Shown here in pieces: positions 39,417-50,795 of a DNA stretch of 64,000 bases. Within the stretch, counting starts at the first letter, position 1. Each line of letters starts with the position of its first letter. A program made the translations under genes and the position numbers. Source of the stretch: Lentilactobacillus buchneri (lineage in GTDB: Bacteria > Bacillota > Bacilli > Lactobacillales > Lactobacillaceae). The stretch lies in the NCBI RefSeq assembly GCF_018314255.1, contig NZ_CP073066.1, forward strand, positions 310,001 through 374,000, read 5' to 3'. The notes below the pieces were generated by a model. That model saw only the letters and a program-made list of their open reading frames with translations, ran no database searches and had not been told where the DNA came from.

Positions 39417-39489
39417 CAACGTCCTCCTCAAAACTAAATATTTTCATGTTGATAGTCAAAATACTAACACACTTGACCTTTTTTGACTA

Positions 39490-40032
39490 TTAATTGTTTG
39501 TATAAATTTCAGGCTTCAAGACACCAATGTACGGCAGGTTACGATACTTTTCGTCGTAATCCAAACCGTAGCCGACGACAAATTCGTTGGGAACCTTAAA
39601 ACCAATGAAATCCGACTCGGCATCAACGGCTCTTCCAGCGGGTTTGTCCAACAGGGTACAAACCTTAATTGAACTGGCACCACGATCGGCGAACGTGTCC
39701 AGCAGGAACTTCAACGTCCGGCCAGTATCGACGATGTCTTCAACAATTAAGACATCACGCCCATCAATGTCGGTGTTGATATCCTGCAGCAATTCCACCG
39801 TCCCGGAAGATTCAGTCGCACCATGATAACTGGAAACGTCGATAAAGTCGATTTGCATGTATGAATCAACTGCTCGGGCAATGTCGGTCATGAAGAAAAT
39901 AGCGCCCTTTAAGACACCCACTACCACCGGCGTCTTGCCTGCATAAGTCTGAGCTATTTCTTTTCCCAGCCTTTCAACGGCTGCTTGAATTTCTTCCTTG
40001 CTGTAAAGTACCTTTAAGATGTCGTTATTCAT
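39490..40032 (-). CDS. hpt: Hypoxanthine-guanine phosphoribosyltransferase
   Basis: 180 residues. The PRPP-binding signature VLIVEDIVDTGRTL is clear near residue 100, preceded by DFIDVSSYHGATESSG. It salvages hypoxanthine and guanine to IMP and GMP. ATG at 40032 lies after AAAAGGAA; the in-frame start at 40077 lies inside the tilS gene and lacks a ribosome binding site. tilS-hpt-ftsH is a conserved order. Confidence 0.96.
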   Translation of the reverse strand: MNNDILKVLYSKEEIQAAVERLGKEIAQTYAGKTPVVVGVLKGAIFFMTDIARAVDSYMQIDFIDVSSYHGATESSGTVELLQDINTDIDGRDVLIVEDIVDTGRTLKFLLDTFADRGASSIKVCTLLDKPAGRAVDAESDFIGFKVPNEFVVGYGLDYDEKYRNLPYIGVLKPEIYTNN

Positions 40033-40057
40033 TACAAATTCCTTTTCTTTCCAATCA

Positions 40058-41440
40058 TTATTTTTGTCGGACTTCAATTAAAAAATAAGGCCTCGTGTCC
40101 TCGGAATCCCGAGAAACAACGGCATTTTTCAGACCCAACACTGATAATACGGTACCTCTGGCATCGACCAGCAACAAGGTCCGCTCACGTTGGTCGTTGG
40201 GAACTTTGGCATTGATCAGCACCCGGCTGACCTTTTGGTGTTGTCCGTGACCGATTGATAATCGATCCCCTGCTTTTGGAGAGCGAACCTGCAACGGTAA
40301 ATCTGTATCCTGCAGGTAAAAAGTTGTCAGTTTACTGTTAGCAACCGTTTTGTGTGCAGTGAACACACCAAATTTGGTGGACGGACTCAGAGAATACCAT
40401 CTGTCTAATATTACCATAAAAGTTCGATCTTTTTCAGGTTTACCAACGATTTTTTGTGGTTCCTTACAAATTATTAGTGATTGATACACCCGCCTGACCT
40501 GCCATCCAGCCTCTAAATCCATTTTGGCTTGTGGTCTGGCGGTCTGCTGGATCAGGCCCAAAACTTCGTCAAGTTGATCAACTGAAACGTTGGGGATTCG
40601 AAGATAATGTTCGAACACTTCCTCAAGCAAACACTTGACGACACTGTCGGGAAAATCTTTGAGTGAATCGAGATCAATTTCTGCCCGTTGCTTTTCTGGA
40701 AAACCAACTGCGGAATGAATCAGCGGCTGAATCAAGAATTCAATGGCGGCCAAGTTGTCGGCCAACTGGTTGGTATAACTGAGCACATGAGGCAGCAGCT
40801 GCGGATTCTCTGCTTTGAGTAATGGCATCACGCCATGGCGAATTCGATTACGTTCAACAGCCAGCTGCTGATTGGTTTCGTCTTCAAACCACCTGATTCC
40901 AGTTGTTTGAGCAAATGATTCCAACTGCTGCTTACTAAACGACAAAAGTGGTCTAATCATGTTGGCATCTGCAAACGATCGGGTTTCGCGAATGCCGGTC
41001 AGAGAAGCTAATTGACCGCCGCGGACCAGCTTCATAATGACGGTTTCAACCAGATCATCGCCATGATGAGCCGTCAACAGGCAGGTACTACCGGTTTCCT
41101 TCAAAACACGCTCAAAAAAGCGATACCGAAAGGTCCGGGCTGCCGCCTCAATCCCGACCTTTGGGTGGTCGTCTTTCGGCCAGACAGCTTGTTTGAGTAA
41201 AAGCCCGTGTTCACTGCAATAATTCGATATATAGCGGGTCTCTTCAACGCTTTGATCTCGGAGCTGATGATCCACATAGGCGACAATAATTTTGGGCCGA
41301 ACAGCTCGCGGCAGGTGCTGCAGCATATATAGTAACGTCATCGAATCCACTCCGGTGGAAACGGCAACCACCACTGCATCTCCAGCCTGCCACCACGCTT
41401 TTTGCTTAACAATGAAATTAAATTGTTTCTGTAAATCCAC
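40058..41440 (-). CDS. tilS: tRNA(Ile) lysidine synthetase
   Basis: 460 residues. The N-terminal PP-loop is AVSTGVDS (26-33), a form of SGGxDS in which the first Gly is Thr. The C-terminal domain (PLQVRSPKAGDRLSIGHGQHQKVSR region) recognises tRNA. It converts C34 of tRNA-Ile2 to lysidine so that AUA is read as Ile; the gene is essential. Start is GTG at 41440 behind GCGGAGG. A 25-base gap separates it from hpt. Confidence 0.95.
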   Translation of the reverse strand: MDLQKQFNFIVKQKAWWQAGDAVVVAVSTGVDSMTLLYMLQHLPRAVRPKIIVAYVDHQLRDQSVEETRYISNYCSEHGLLLKQAVWPKDDHPKVGIEAAARTFRYRFFERVLKETGSTCLLTAHHGDDLVETVIMKLVRGGQLASLTGIRETRSFADANMIRPLLSFSKQQLESFAQTTGIRWFEDETNQQLAVERNRIRHGVMPLLKAENPQLLPHVLSYTNQLADNLAAIEFLIQPLIHSAVGFPEKQRAEIDLDSLKDFPDSVVKCLLEEVFEHYLRIPNVSVDQLDEVLGLIQQTARPQAKMDLEAGWQVRRVYQSLIICKEPQKIVGKPEKDRTFMVILDRWYSLSPSTKFGVFTAHKTVANSKLTTFYLQDTDLPLQVRSPKAGDRLSIGHGQHQKVSRVLINAKVPNDQRERTLLLVDARGTVLSVLGLKNAVVSRDSEDTRPYFLIEVRQK

Positions 41441-41538
41441 TGTGGCCTCCGCTTATGACTTGCAGGTATAAAACAAATATGGCCGGCAGCAAATGATTGC
41501 CCCAGCCACAAACTTATTAATTGTCAAATTCTAATCGA

Positions 41539-42045
41539 TTAACTACGCCGGCCGCCGCGACCACCACGTTTGCCTTCGGTGTTCTTACGCAGTGTGGACA
41601 AGCGATCTTCACTTTCTTTCAAAAAGCCGGACATCATGTCATCAAAACTCTCTTCATGATTATTCGAGTGATTGTTGTGAGCAGAACTGCCGCCACGGGA
41701 ATGATAACCGTGACTTTGATGATTCCCGTGGTTCTCATGAATTTCGTGGTTATTCTCGTGGAAATTTCTGTGAGAATGATTTTCATTCTTAGAATCTTCA
41801 TGTTCATGATTGTCAGAAGCTTTGCGGATCGAAAGACTAATCTTGTTGTTGCCCTCAATCTTGAGGACCTTTACCGTGACATCATCGCCGACCTTCAAAA
41901 CATCATGAATATCTTTAACAAATCCGTCAGAAACTTCGCTGATATGAACCAAACCGGTTCGATGATCACCTAAATCAATAAATGCACCAAAATTCGTAAT
42001 TCCGGAAACTTTACCGTTAACTTTTTCTCCAACTTCAATTGCCAT
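41539..42045 (-). CDS. yabR: S1-domain RNA-binding protein (YabR/GSP13-like) with His-rich region
   Basis: 168 residues. Residues 1-70 are an S1 domain (EVGEKVNGKVSGITNFGAFI, HISEVSDGFVKDI). From about 75 to 132 the chain is a His/Asn/Glu-rich linker with 14 His. It ends in a basic Gly/Arg segment (KRGGRGGRRS). The S1 domain associates with ribosomes; the His-rich linker is much longer than I expect and could bind metal ions. It sits between divIC and tilS as in Bacillus. Confidence 0.9.
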   Translation of the reverse strand: MAIEVGEKVNGKVSGITNFGAFIDLGDHRTGLVHISEVSDGFVKDIHDVLKVGDDVTVKVLKIEGNNKISLSIRKASDNHEHEDSKNENHSHRNFHENNHEIHENHGNHQSHGYHSRGGSSAHNNHSNNHEESFDDMMSGFLKESEDRLSTLRKNTEGKRGGRGGRRS

Positions 42046-42120
42046 CTAAAAAAATGTTCCTCCCATGTAATAGTGTTACCAGTATATCATATTTTATTTT
42101 ATCTCGACTAGCGATTGTCA

Positions 42121-42168
42121 AAATAAAAGGCGAAGACAAAAGTACAAATACTTTTGGCCTCGGCCTCC
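42121..42168 (-). terminator. Terminator after divIC
   Basis: CAAAAGTA-TTTG-TACTTTTG with flanking pairing (GAGGC / GCCTT) followed by TTTTATTTT on the minus strand. Confidence 0.75.
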
Positions 42169-42178
42169 TTGACTCATC

Positions 42179-42589
42179 TTATTTGACATCGTAATCATTA
42201 ACATCTTTTGGTGCCTTATTAGGGAAACTATAGACTGTTTCGCCAGGTTTTGTATAGTAATAACGATCACGAATAATTTGTTCCACGTAATTCTTGTCAT
42301 TCAACTGGGCGACTTGCGTTTTGAGTTGTTTCTGGTCCGCCTTTTGCTGTTTTAAGGTCTTTTGCTCACGGGCAATTCGAACATGCACGTCAGCGTAATT
42401 CACTTTGGCACGAACAATTTGGATAAGAAAAATTGACGCAAAGAATAGGAAAATGGCACTAATAACTAAGGCCCGCTTTTTTCGTCGATTAGACAAAACA
42501 GCAGTCACCCTTGAGTTATTCAATTCAATCTCTCGGCGACGAGTAAAATCGTTGTCGAGCTTCCGTACTTTCCCACTTTGCTGCGTCAT
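42179..42589 (-). CDS. divIC: Septum formation initiator DivIC/FtsB-like
   Basis: 136 residues. A basic cytoplasmic N-terminus (about 1-50), a single membrane span (LVISAIFLFFASIFLIQIV) and a coiled coil (REQKTLKQQKADQKQLKTQV), then KNYVEQIIRDRYYYTKPGE typical of the family's end. It joins FtsL and DivIB in the divisome. ATG at 42589 follows GGGGGA; the ORF start at 42613 lacks a ribosome binding site. Confidence 0.93.
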   Translation of the reverse strand: MTQQSGKVRKLDNDFTRRREIELNNSRVTAVLSNRRKKRALVISAIFLFFASIFLIQIVRAKVNYADVHVRIAREQKTLKQQKADQKQLKTQVAQLNDKNYVEQIIRDRYYYTKPGETVYSFPNKAPKDVNDYDVK

Positions 42590-42692
42590 GCTAAATCCCC
42601 CGATCATTCGCACGTTCTAGATAAATTATACCAATCTATGGGCATTTGTCTAGGTGATTCCACATGTTTTCGGGATTTTTATGGATATTTAT

Positions 42693-42965
42693 TTATTCGT
42701 TGCGAAAGTCGCGTTCATAGTCCTCGGAGGTAATCTCATACATCCGTTCTGCATCATCCTTTTTGGTTGTATCCAACAGTTCCTTGACCAAGATAGTCAG
42801 AGTCTTGTTACCAAATTTGATGACAACCTCATCGTTGGGTTTAACTTCGGTTGAAGATTTGGCGGCCCGCCCGTTGATAAAGATCCGGCCCTTGTCGGCA
42901 ATCTCTTTGGCAACAGAACGGCGCTTAATAATTCTGGAAACTTTTAAAAACTTATCGATTCTCAT
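42693..42965 (-). CDS. rqcP: Ribosome quality-control factor RqcP
   Basis: A 90-residue S4-domain protein ([40 protein letters not shown]). RqcP (YabO) works with RqcH to add C-terminal Ala tails on stalled 50S subunits. AAAGGAGTC precedes ATG, and the gene overlaps the end of the flippase gene. Confidence 0.95.
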   Translation of the reverse strand: MRIDKFLKVSRIIKRRSVAKEIADKGRIFINGRAAKSSTEVKPNDEVVIKFGNKTLTILVKELLDTTKKDDAERMYEITSEDYERDFRNE

Positions 42966-44550
42966 GAGTTGTGACTCCTTTAATTTTTAAGAACTTACCA
43001 ACAAACGGAATGGCCAACCATTCACGGACAGTAAATACGTCCAACAGTCGACACCCCGCAAAAAATATGATCACGCCAATCGGAATGGCGATGCAGACAA
43101 CCAGCAAAGCAGCGATTCTTGGATTATCAGCCAAGTCAGCCAGGTTAATCCCAAATACCGTTGCCCGAACCGCAATGAACATGGTCACCAGCACAATCAC
43201 AAGCTTGCCAAGCTGCTTAAAAGAAATCAATTTGGCCAACTCTTTTCGACTGAGCAGGTTCATTAATAACACCATTACCATTAAGCTTAACAGGGTTGCA
43301 AGACTAGCGCCAATGATTCCAAAGTGTGCCACGAACAATTGATTAACCAACACCTTGATCAAAAAGCCAGCAAGAATGGCGATCATTGTCCTCAAATAAT
43401 TATCCTTGCTCTGTAAAATCACGTTATAGGTCATCAACACGCTGGTTAAAACGATGCTGATGCAGTACAAGCTAATCGTCAAATTTAACTCGGACGAAGC
43501 AAATAACAACCGGTTAATTTGGGGCATTAGAGCGGCCAACCCGACACTCATGGCAAGGGAAACAGCCAAATTAGTTCTCAGGTTCGTGGCCGCAACGTGT
43601 TGAAACGTGACATCTTGACGGTGTTTATTTGCCAACACCAAACCAGGCAAAACGGCGGTTGCAGACGCAATGCTCAAAACTTGTCCCAGTTGAACAAGGG
43701 TCTGAGAACGATCGTAAATTCCCTTGATATTCTGGGCAGCAACCAGCGAATAGCCAAACGATCGCAATCCAGACACAACGGAAAATGAATCAGCCAACTG
43801 AAGCAATAGCATCACTGCCGATACCAAGCACAGTGTGCCGCCCTCCAGCAAAATGCGCTTAATTAACAGCCGTGTTTCAATAGTCGGACGTCGATTTCGC
43901 CAGTTTGTTGGCAATGATCTTGATTTCATCCAAATCAGGATGAACAACAGGGCAATCAGGCCGGCAATTGGTGCGGACAGCATGGCCAACTGACCCATTC
44001 GATACGGACTGACCGTCGATTTGAAGGCCCAGTAACCAACCAAAAGAATACTCGATACTCGAACAACCTGTTCAATCACTTGCGAATACGCCGTCGGCCG
44101 CATTTCCATTTTGCCTTGAAAGTATCCCCGCCAGGTTGACAGAAATGGGACAAACAGGAACATCCAGCTGACTGATTGAACCACCGGTGCCAATTGGGGA
44201 TCATCCATTTTCCCGGCAATGAATCCGGCAGCAAATTGCAATATACAAAAAGCCACCAGGCAAACCACGATTAGGATGTTTTGAATTCGAATGGCCAACC
44301 CGACCTGATCTCTTGGATCTTTGGTGTCGACCACTAATTTGGAAATAAAAACCGGTAGCCCCGTCAAAGCAAAGGTCATCCCAATACCATAAATTGGATA
44401 AATCTGTTGATAAACATAAAAGCCGATGTTACCAACCATGTTTTGGAAGGGAATTCGATACACGGCACTTAACAATTTGGCAACAAATGACGCGACCGTC
44501 AGCAGTAAGGTTCCTTTAAGAACGAGTTGTCTTCTTGACCTATTTTTCAT
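42952..44550 (-). CDS. MurJ/SpoVB-type polysaccharide or lipid II flippase
   Basis: A 532-residue membrane protein with about 14 predicted spans, of the MVF family (YabM/SpoVB-like). The start [21 protein letters not shown] and [20 protein letters not shown] are family features. It probably flips a lipid-linked cell-wall precursor; the exact substrate is not settled by sequence. It overlaps mfd by 11 bases upstream and rqcP by 14 downstream. Confidence 0.9.
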   Translation of the reverse strand: MKNRSRRQLVLKGTLLLTVASFVAKLLSAVYRIPFQNMVGNIGFYVYQQIYPIYGIGMTFALTGLPVFISKLVVDTKDPRDQVGLAIRIQNILIVVCLVAFCILQFAAGFIAGKMDDPQLAPVVQSVSWMFLFVPFLSTWRGYFQGKMEMRPTAYSQVIEQVVRVSSILLVGYWAFKSTVSPYRMGQLAMLSAPIAGLIALLFILIWMKSRSLPTNWRNRRPTIETRLLIKRILLEGGTLCLVSAVMLLLQLADSFSVVSGLRSFGYSLVAAQNIKGIYDRSQTLVQLGQVLSIASATAVLPGLVLANKHRQDVTFQHVAATNLRTNLAVSLAMSVGLAALMPQINRLLFASSELNLTISLYCISIVLTSVLMTYNVILQSKDNYLRTMIAILAGFLIKVLVNQLFVAHFGIIGASLATLLSLMVMVLLMNLLSRKELAKLISFKQLGKLVIVLVTMFIAVRATVFGINLADLADNPRIAALLVVCIAIPIGVIIFFAGCRLLDVFTVREWLAIPFVGKFLKIKGVTTHENR

Positions 44551-47500
44551 CAGACTTTACCTTACCGGCAGCACCATGATGATGCCGGGTTTTTGATAGT
44601 TGTTTGACTAATGCAATCAGCCCGTCCAACCACTTTGTCATGTTGGGCTGAACAGTTAATTGAATTTGATACCTGTCATTTTCGGTGTTAATGGTTGCCC
44701 GGAACTTGGTTTGGGCAATCGCTTCCAACAATTCCTTGCTGGAGAACTCTGTCCCTGCCCGAGGTGAAAACGTGATGGTAATTTTGGGCTGATTTTGATG
44801 GATTTTATCAACCAACGCATAATCGGAGAACATCTTCAGCTGAGAGATCTTTAACAGGTTGGCGACGGGTTCACCATAGTCCCCAAATCGATCGATTAGA
44901 TCATCTTCAACTTCGTGGAGCTGATCTTCATTTTCAATTTGGCGGATCCGTTTATACAATTCAATCTTTTGTTGATTGTCCTGAATATAATCACTCGGCA
45001 GATAGGCTTCCAGGTCAAGCTCAATAGTTGCATCAGTTCGATACTCAAAGTTCTTGCCGCGTTTTTTGGCAACGGCATCCGACAACATCTGGGTATACAG
45101 GTCGTACCCAACCGAATCAACAAACCCGTGCTGCTGCTTACCGAGCAGGTTACCTGCTCCACGGATTGATAGGTCCCGCATCGCAATCTTGAATCCGGAT
45201 CCCAATTCGGTAAAGTCACGAATTGCCTCCAACCGTTTCTCACCAATTTCTGTGAGGACCTTATTTGGTTTGTACATAAAATAAGCATAGGCCACTCGGC
45301 TGCTGCGGCCAATCCGCCCCCGCAGTTGATAAAGCTGAGAGAGGCCCATTCGATCAGCATTCTCAACAAATAGCGTATTAACGTTTGGAATATCCACCCC
45401 GGTTTCAATAATCGTGGTAGTTACCAAAACATCATATTCACCATTTATGAAATCATACAAAATGTCTTCCATCTGGTTTTCGGACATTTGTCCGTGAATG
45501 TAACCGACTCTGGCTGAAGGGACCAAGGCACTGATTTGTTCAACCGTCTTTTCAATATCAGAAACCCGATTGTGGAGGTAAAAGACCTGGCCGCCACGCG
45601 ACATTTCCCGTTCAATCGCCTCCCGAATCGTGCCGGCATTTTGTTCGATCACATAAGTCTGAATGGGATAACGGTTGGATGGCGGCGTCTCAATCACAGA
45701 CAAATCACGAACCCCCATCATCGACATGTTCAGCGTCCGTGGAATTGGTGTTGCCGTCAGTGTCAAGACATCAACGTCAGAACGCATTTCCTTGATGCGT
45801 TCCTTGTGTTTAACGCCAAACCGCTGCTCTTCATCAATGATTAACAGGCCCAAATCATTAAACTTAACGTCTTTTGAAAGCAGTCGATGAGTGCCGACAA
45901 CCACATCGACCTTACCGTCTTTTAAGCCTTGGAGGGTCTCCTTGACTTGTTTGGCGGTCTGAAATCTGGAAAGCACTCTGACTGTAATCGGGTACTCTCG
46001 AAAACGGTCCAGCATGGTTTCATAATGCTGCTGGGCTAAAATTGTGGTTGGCACCAAAAAAGCGACCTGTTTACCAACTTCAATTGCTTTGAAAGCAGCT
46101 CTCAAAGCAACCTCGGTCTTACCGTAACCAACATCTCCAACCAGTAAACGATCCATTGGATGCTGGGTTTCCATATCCCGCTTAATTTCAGTCGCACTCC
46201 GCAGTTGATCGGGTGTTTCACTGTAAGGAAAGGCAGCTTCGAATTCTGCCTGCAACGAATCGTCTTGAGGATAGGCGTAACCCTTTTCTGCGCTTCTTTT
46301 GGCGTATAAATCGATTAGTTCATCAGCGATGTCTTCAATCTTGGAAGCAACTTTGGCCTTGGTCTTTGCCCACTCGCTGCCGCCTAGTTTATTGATCCGC
46401 GGGTGCTTATCTTCGGAGGAAACATATTTTTGAATTAAATTTAACTGGGTGACCGGGATGAACAATTTGGCGTTATCTTTATAGGAAATCGTCAAATAAT
46501 CCTGGTGCTTACCGTCGACTTCCATGGTCTTCATGCCTTCATAACGGCCGATTCCATGGTTGACGTGGACGACATAATCGCCGGGCTTCAAATCGGTATA
46601 ACTCTTGATTCTTTCAGCGTTGTTAAAGGTGGTTTGGCGGGGGCGTTTTTTAGTCACCGTGCCAAACATTTCTTTTTCAGTGATCACCACACAACTGGCC
46701 AACGGCAGCTCAAATCCGTTGTCCAAGTTGCTGGAAATGAGCTGGACTTCTTGTTTTAAAAGATGATCCTTATCAGTCTGAGTCGCCGTAATTTCAAAAT
46801 CGTTCAGCGTTGAAGCGACCTTTGCCAGTCGTTTCTCATCTTGAACCATAATGATGACTGTCTGCTTCATTTTCTGCCAGCGCAAAATCTCGGTTCGAAG
46901 CATTGGAATTTGGGAGAAGAACTGCTGCATCGGCCGTACGGTAATGTCTTCAATGGCATCCAGTCGCATCCGGCCCATCCCTTTTTGGAACAGTGACAGA
47001 ATTAAGGTGGCGTGATGATTAGCGCTGAAGGCTTTCTTGAAATCATTGGTGTATGTGGTCGACTTCAAAACCTCATAGTGCTTAATCTTGTCGTTCAACC
47101 ACTCATCGTCATCGCTCTCAAGCTGTCTGGCAGTTTCAGTAATTCTGGCATAATCGTCGAAAATAACAACGCCATCGGCAGCCAGGTAATCCAGCAGGGA
47201 AGACTGTTTTTTATAAATCATATCCGCAAATAACAACCAGCGTGGATCACTCAACCCATTTTGCAGATCCATGATTTGCGGTTCCAAGTTGCCCTGAAGC
47301 TTTTTGGCCGCCTTGTCATCCAGTTGACTTTGTTCAGCAATTAACCGTTTGGACAGCTGCTTGCTGACGGCTTTTCGCTGGTCATCGGTCATTAATAAGT
47401 CCGTGGCTGGTAGTACCGTGATTGACTTGATGTTTTTGATGCTTCGCTGATTGGAAACATCGAATGTCCGCATTGAGTCGACATCCGTGTCAAAAAAGTC

Positions 47501-48076
47501 AATTCGAACCGGGTCTTGATGGTTTAATGGGAAAATATCGAGAATCGACCCCCGAATTGAAAAATCTCCCGGAGCCGCAACCATTTTTTGAAAAACGTAC
47601 CCCATTTGATGAAGCTGAAGCTTTAATTGCTCCAGGTCATAGGTGCCGTCCATTTCAAGCGTTAACTTAGCGGCTTGAAACTGCTTTTTCTCCGGCACCA
47701 GTCTTCTAATACCGGAAACAGAGGTCACAATGACCGCCGGATCGCCGCTGGCAAGCTTGTCCAACGCTAATACCCGTTGGGCTTTGTATTCCGGTGAACT
47801 GGTGGCCAGCTCAGCTGCTCCCATTTCTTCCACCGGGAACTCAAACAACTGATCGTCATCAATCAAGTTAGATAAGTCATTCACCAACTGGTCAGCATGA
47901 AATAACGAGTCAACTACCACAACAGTTGGTTTGTCAGTCGAATGAATTAAATTATCGATTAAAAGTGTCCGGGCGGAACCGCCGACTCCGGTCACCAATT
48001 GACGCGTGCCCGGTTTCAAGGTTGCGACCAACTCCTGATACTGAGGAATTGTTGTTAGTAATTGATCTAACTTCAA
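44540..48076 (-). CDS. mfd: Transcription-repair coupling factor
   Basis: 1178 residues. UvrB-like N-terminal domains, the RNA polymerase-interacting CarD-like domain (LKPGDYVVHVNHGIGRYEGM) near 490, then an SF2 translocase with Walker A GDVGYGKTE and DEEQRFG. Conserved tail: TRCF motif (RGAGNLLGKQQHGFVDSVG region). It removes stalled RNA polymerase and recruits UvrA. pth lies 15 bases upstream, so they are co-transcribed. Confidence 0.97.
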   Translation of the reverse strand: MKLDQLLTTIPQYQELVATLKPGTRQLVTGVGGSARTLLIDNLIHSTDKPTVVVVDSLFHADQLVNDLSNLIDDDQLFEFPVEEMGAAELATSSPEYKAQRVLALDKLASGDPAVIVTSVSGIRRLVPEKKQFQAAKLTLEMDGTYDLEQLKLQLHQMGYVFQKMVAAPGDFSIRGSILDIFPLNHQDPVRIDFFDTDVDSMRTFDVSNQRSIKNIKSITVLPATDLLMTDDQRKAVSKQLSKRLIAEQSQLDDKAAKKLQGNLEPQIMDLQNGLSDPRWLLFADMIYKKQSSLLDYLAADGVVIFDDYARITETARQLESDDDEWLNDKIKHYEVLKSTTYTNDFKKAFSANHHATLILSLFQKGMGRMRLDAIEDITVRPMQQFFSQIPMLRTEILRWQKMKQTVIIMVQDEKRLAKVASTLNDFEITATQTDKDHLLKQEVQLISSNLDNGFELPLASCVVITEKEMFGTVTKKRPRQTTFNNAERIKSYTDLKPGDYVVHVNHGIGRYEGMKTMEVDGKHQDYLTISYKDNAKLFIPVTQLNLIQKYVSSEDKHPRINKLGGSEWAKTKAKVASKIEDIADELIDLYAKRSAEKGYAYPQDDSLQAEFEAAFPYSETPDQLRSATEIKRDMETQHPMDRLLVGDVGYGKTEVALRAAFKAIEVGKQVAFLVPTTILAQQHYETMLDRFREYPITVRVLSRFQTAKQVKETLQGLKDGKVDVVVGTHRLLSKDVKFNDLGLLIIDEEQRFGVKHKERIKEMRSDVDVLTLTATPIPRTLNMSMMGVRDLSVIETPPSNRYPIQTYVIEQNAGTIREAIEREMSRGGQVFYLHNRVSDIEKTVEQISALVPSARVGYIHGQMSENQMEDILYDFINGEYDVLVTTTIIETGVDIPNVNTLFVENADRMGLSQLYQLRGRIGRSSRVAYAYFMYKPNKVLTEIGEKRLEAIRDFTELGSGFKIAMRDLSIRGAGNLLGKQQHGFVDSVGYDLYTQMLSDAVAKKRGKNFEYRTDATIELDLEAYLPSDYIQDNQQKIELYKRIRQIENEDQLHEVEDDLIDRFGDYGEPVANLLKISQLKMFSDYALVDKIHQNQPKITITFSPRAGTEFSSKELLEAIAQTKFRATINTENDRYQIQLTVQPNMTKWLDGLIALVKQLSKTRHHHGAAGKVKSDEK

Positions 48077-48091
48077 AATAATGTCCTTTCG

Positions 48092-48652
48092 TTAATTATA
48101 CTGATTTTCCAAATCCGGAATCGACATCCCGTCAATCCAATCATCCAAGGCATTCACGGCGTGATCAGCAGCCTGCTTAAACATTGGGGCTTGATCTTTG
48201 CTGAATCGGCCCAGCACGTAATTAACGACCGTATTGCCATGATCCGGGTGATCAATTCCAACCCGAATCCGATCGAAATTTTGGGTGCCGACACTGGCAA
48301 TAATGCTTTTAATCCCATTATGACCGCCAGCTGAACCTTTATCCTTAATGCGAATCTTGCCAACCGGCAGATCCATGTCATCATGCACAATGATGAGATC
48401 TTCGATTGAAACGTCAAAGTAGTCCATTAAGGGGCGGACAGCCAAGCCGGAGTCATTCATGAATGTTGTCGGCTCGACCACCATCACTTTGGTGTTGTTG
48501 ACAAACCCAGAGCCATACTTGGCGTTCATTTTACGCGTCTTAATTGAAATGTCATGGCTTTTGGCAAATTGTTCCACTACCATAAAGCCGGTATTATGTC
48601 TGGTCCCATCATATTGCGGGCCAATATTTCCTAGTCCAACGATCATTTTCAT
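48092..48652 (-). CDS. pth: Peptidyl-tRNA hydrolase
   Basis: 186 residues. Catalytic His19 lies in TRHNTGF, Asp about 92 in IVHDDMDLPVGKIR, and the signature GSAGGHNGIKSI follows. It recycles peptidyl-tRNAs dropped from ribosomes. First gene of the block that continues with mfd. Confidence 0.97.
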   Translation of the reverse strand: MKMIVGLGNIGPQYDGTRHNTGFMVVEQFAKSHDISIKTRKMNAKYGSGFVNNTKVMVVEPTTFMNDSGLAVRPLMDYFDVSIEDLIIVHDDMDLPVGKIRIKDKGSAGGHNGIKSIIASVGTQNFDRIRVGIDHPDHGNTVVNYVLGRFSKDQAPMFKQAADHAVNALDDWIDGMSIPDLENQYN

Positions 48653-48824
48653 TGTTTAAATTCTTCCTCACGTTTCTTCCAACACAAAATGCTGAACAAA
48701 GACTGTTCAGCTGTCGAAAAATTAATTAACATAAAGATTATATCATATCAGACAAGCTTTTAAGTCCTGGAAAAACCGGAAAATTAAAAGATGTTTATCA
48801 GTGAAGACGCCTTCAAAATCATGC

Positions 48825-48830
48825 TATAAT
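48825..48830 (+). promoter_or_regulatory. Extended -10 promoter of ldh
   Basis: TGCTATAAT ending at 48830, an extended -10 element about 45 bases before the ldh start; no good -35 is visible. Confidence 0.55.
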
Positions 48831-48843
48831 TAGCGTGTTCTAG

Positions 48844-49824
<981 letters not shown>

Positions 49825-49891
49825 TTCCGCTGTTTGTACTAACGATAAAGGGATGATGAATCAGCATCCTCAGCCTCAATAATGAATCAAA

Positions 49892-49936
49892 ACGGGCAAT
49901 TATTTCTATCCCATAGGAATAATTGCCCGTTTTTTT
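49892..49936 (+). terminator. ldh terminator
   Basis: ACGGGCAATTATT and AATAATTGCCCGT form a perfect 13-bp stem followed by seven T. Confidence 0.95.
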
Positions 49937-50125
49937 AGGAAGTCCTAGCAAGTCAACATATGGAACATTTCCTTGTGTCCAGCTTGTCAGCTGATTCAAG
50001 CCGGATTTTCAATAGCTATTCTAATTTATTTAGAGATTAATGAGAATAATTCAAGTTTAAATGTTCTTTTCTAAATTTCTCTATGTTATCATGGTTGTAT
50101 ACAGGTTAATTTGGAGGAATTAAAC

Positions 50126-50770
50126 ATGCTATTAAAAACATTAGTAAAGCCTAAGGAACGACTGGTGACCGTCAAAGAAGACGCCACCTTGGAAGAGGCT
50201 TTACAGACTCTCGAAGATTCCGGTTATCGTTGTGTGCCAATCTTAGATGAAACCGGCAAGATTTTCCGTGGCAATATCTACAAAATGCACATTTATCGTC
50301 ATAAATCACGGGGTGGTGACATGTCACTTCCCGTTACCACACTTTTAAAGAACGCAACCAAGTTCATCAACGTGAATTCTGCGTTCTTTCAAGTATTCTT
50401 TTCAATTAAGGATCTCCCCTACATCGCGGTTTTGGACGAACGAAATAACTTTTATGGGATCTTAACCCATACCCGTCTCTTGGACATGCTGTCACAGTCT
50501 TGGAACGTGAATATTGGCAGTTACGTGTTAACCGTCGTTGCAAGCGGCGAGCGTGGTGATCTTGAAGAAATTGCCAAAATTATCACCAAGTACACCAACA
50601 TTGCCAGCGTCATTTCCTTGGACGCTCAAGAAGGTGAATTGGTTCATCGCATTATGTTCACCCTGCCTGCCGAAGTGGATCAGGATCGTTTAAACAGAAT
50701 TATTGCTGCTTTGGAACGCAAGGAATTCAGAGTGCCTGAAGTTGAAAATCTGCAAGAAGAAAAAAATTAG
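50126..50770 (+). CDS. cbpA: CBS-ACT protein, probable c-di-AMP binding CbpA
   Basis: 214 residues: two CBS motifs (about 8-55, LVTVKEDATLEEALQTLEDSG, and 75-130) followed by an ACT domain (about 135-205, SYVLTVVASGERGDLEEIAK). This layout is that of the c-di-AMP-binding CbpA proteins of Firmicutes, which are tied to osmotic and (p)ppGpp control; ligand binding is inferred from the family. GGAGGAA precedes ATG at 50126. Confidence 0.8.
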   Translation: MLLKTLVKPKERLVTVKEDATLEEALQTLEDSGYRCVPILDETGKIFRGNIYKMHIYRHKSRGGDMSLPVTTLLKNATKFINVNSAFFQVFFSIKDLPYIAVLDERNNFYGILTHTRLLDMLSQSWNVNIGSYVLTVVASGERGDLEEIAKIITKYTNIASVISLDAQEGELVHRIMFTLPAEVDQDRLNRIIAALERKEFRVPEVENLQEEKN

Positions 50771-50795
50771 GCACATTGTACGTGCATATCAAAAG

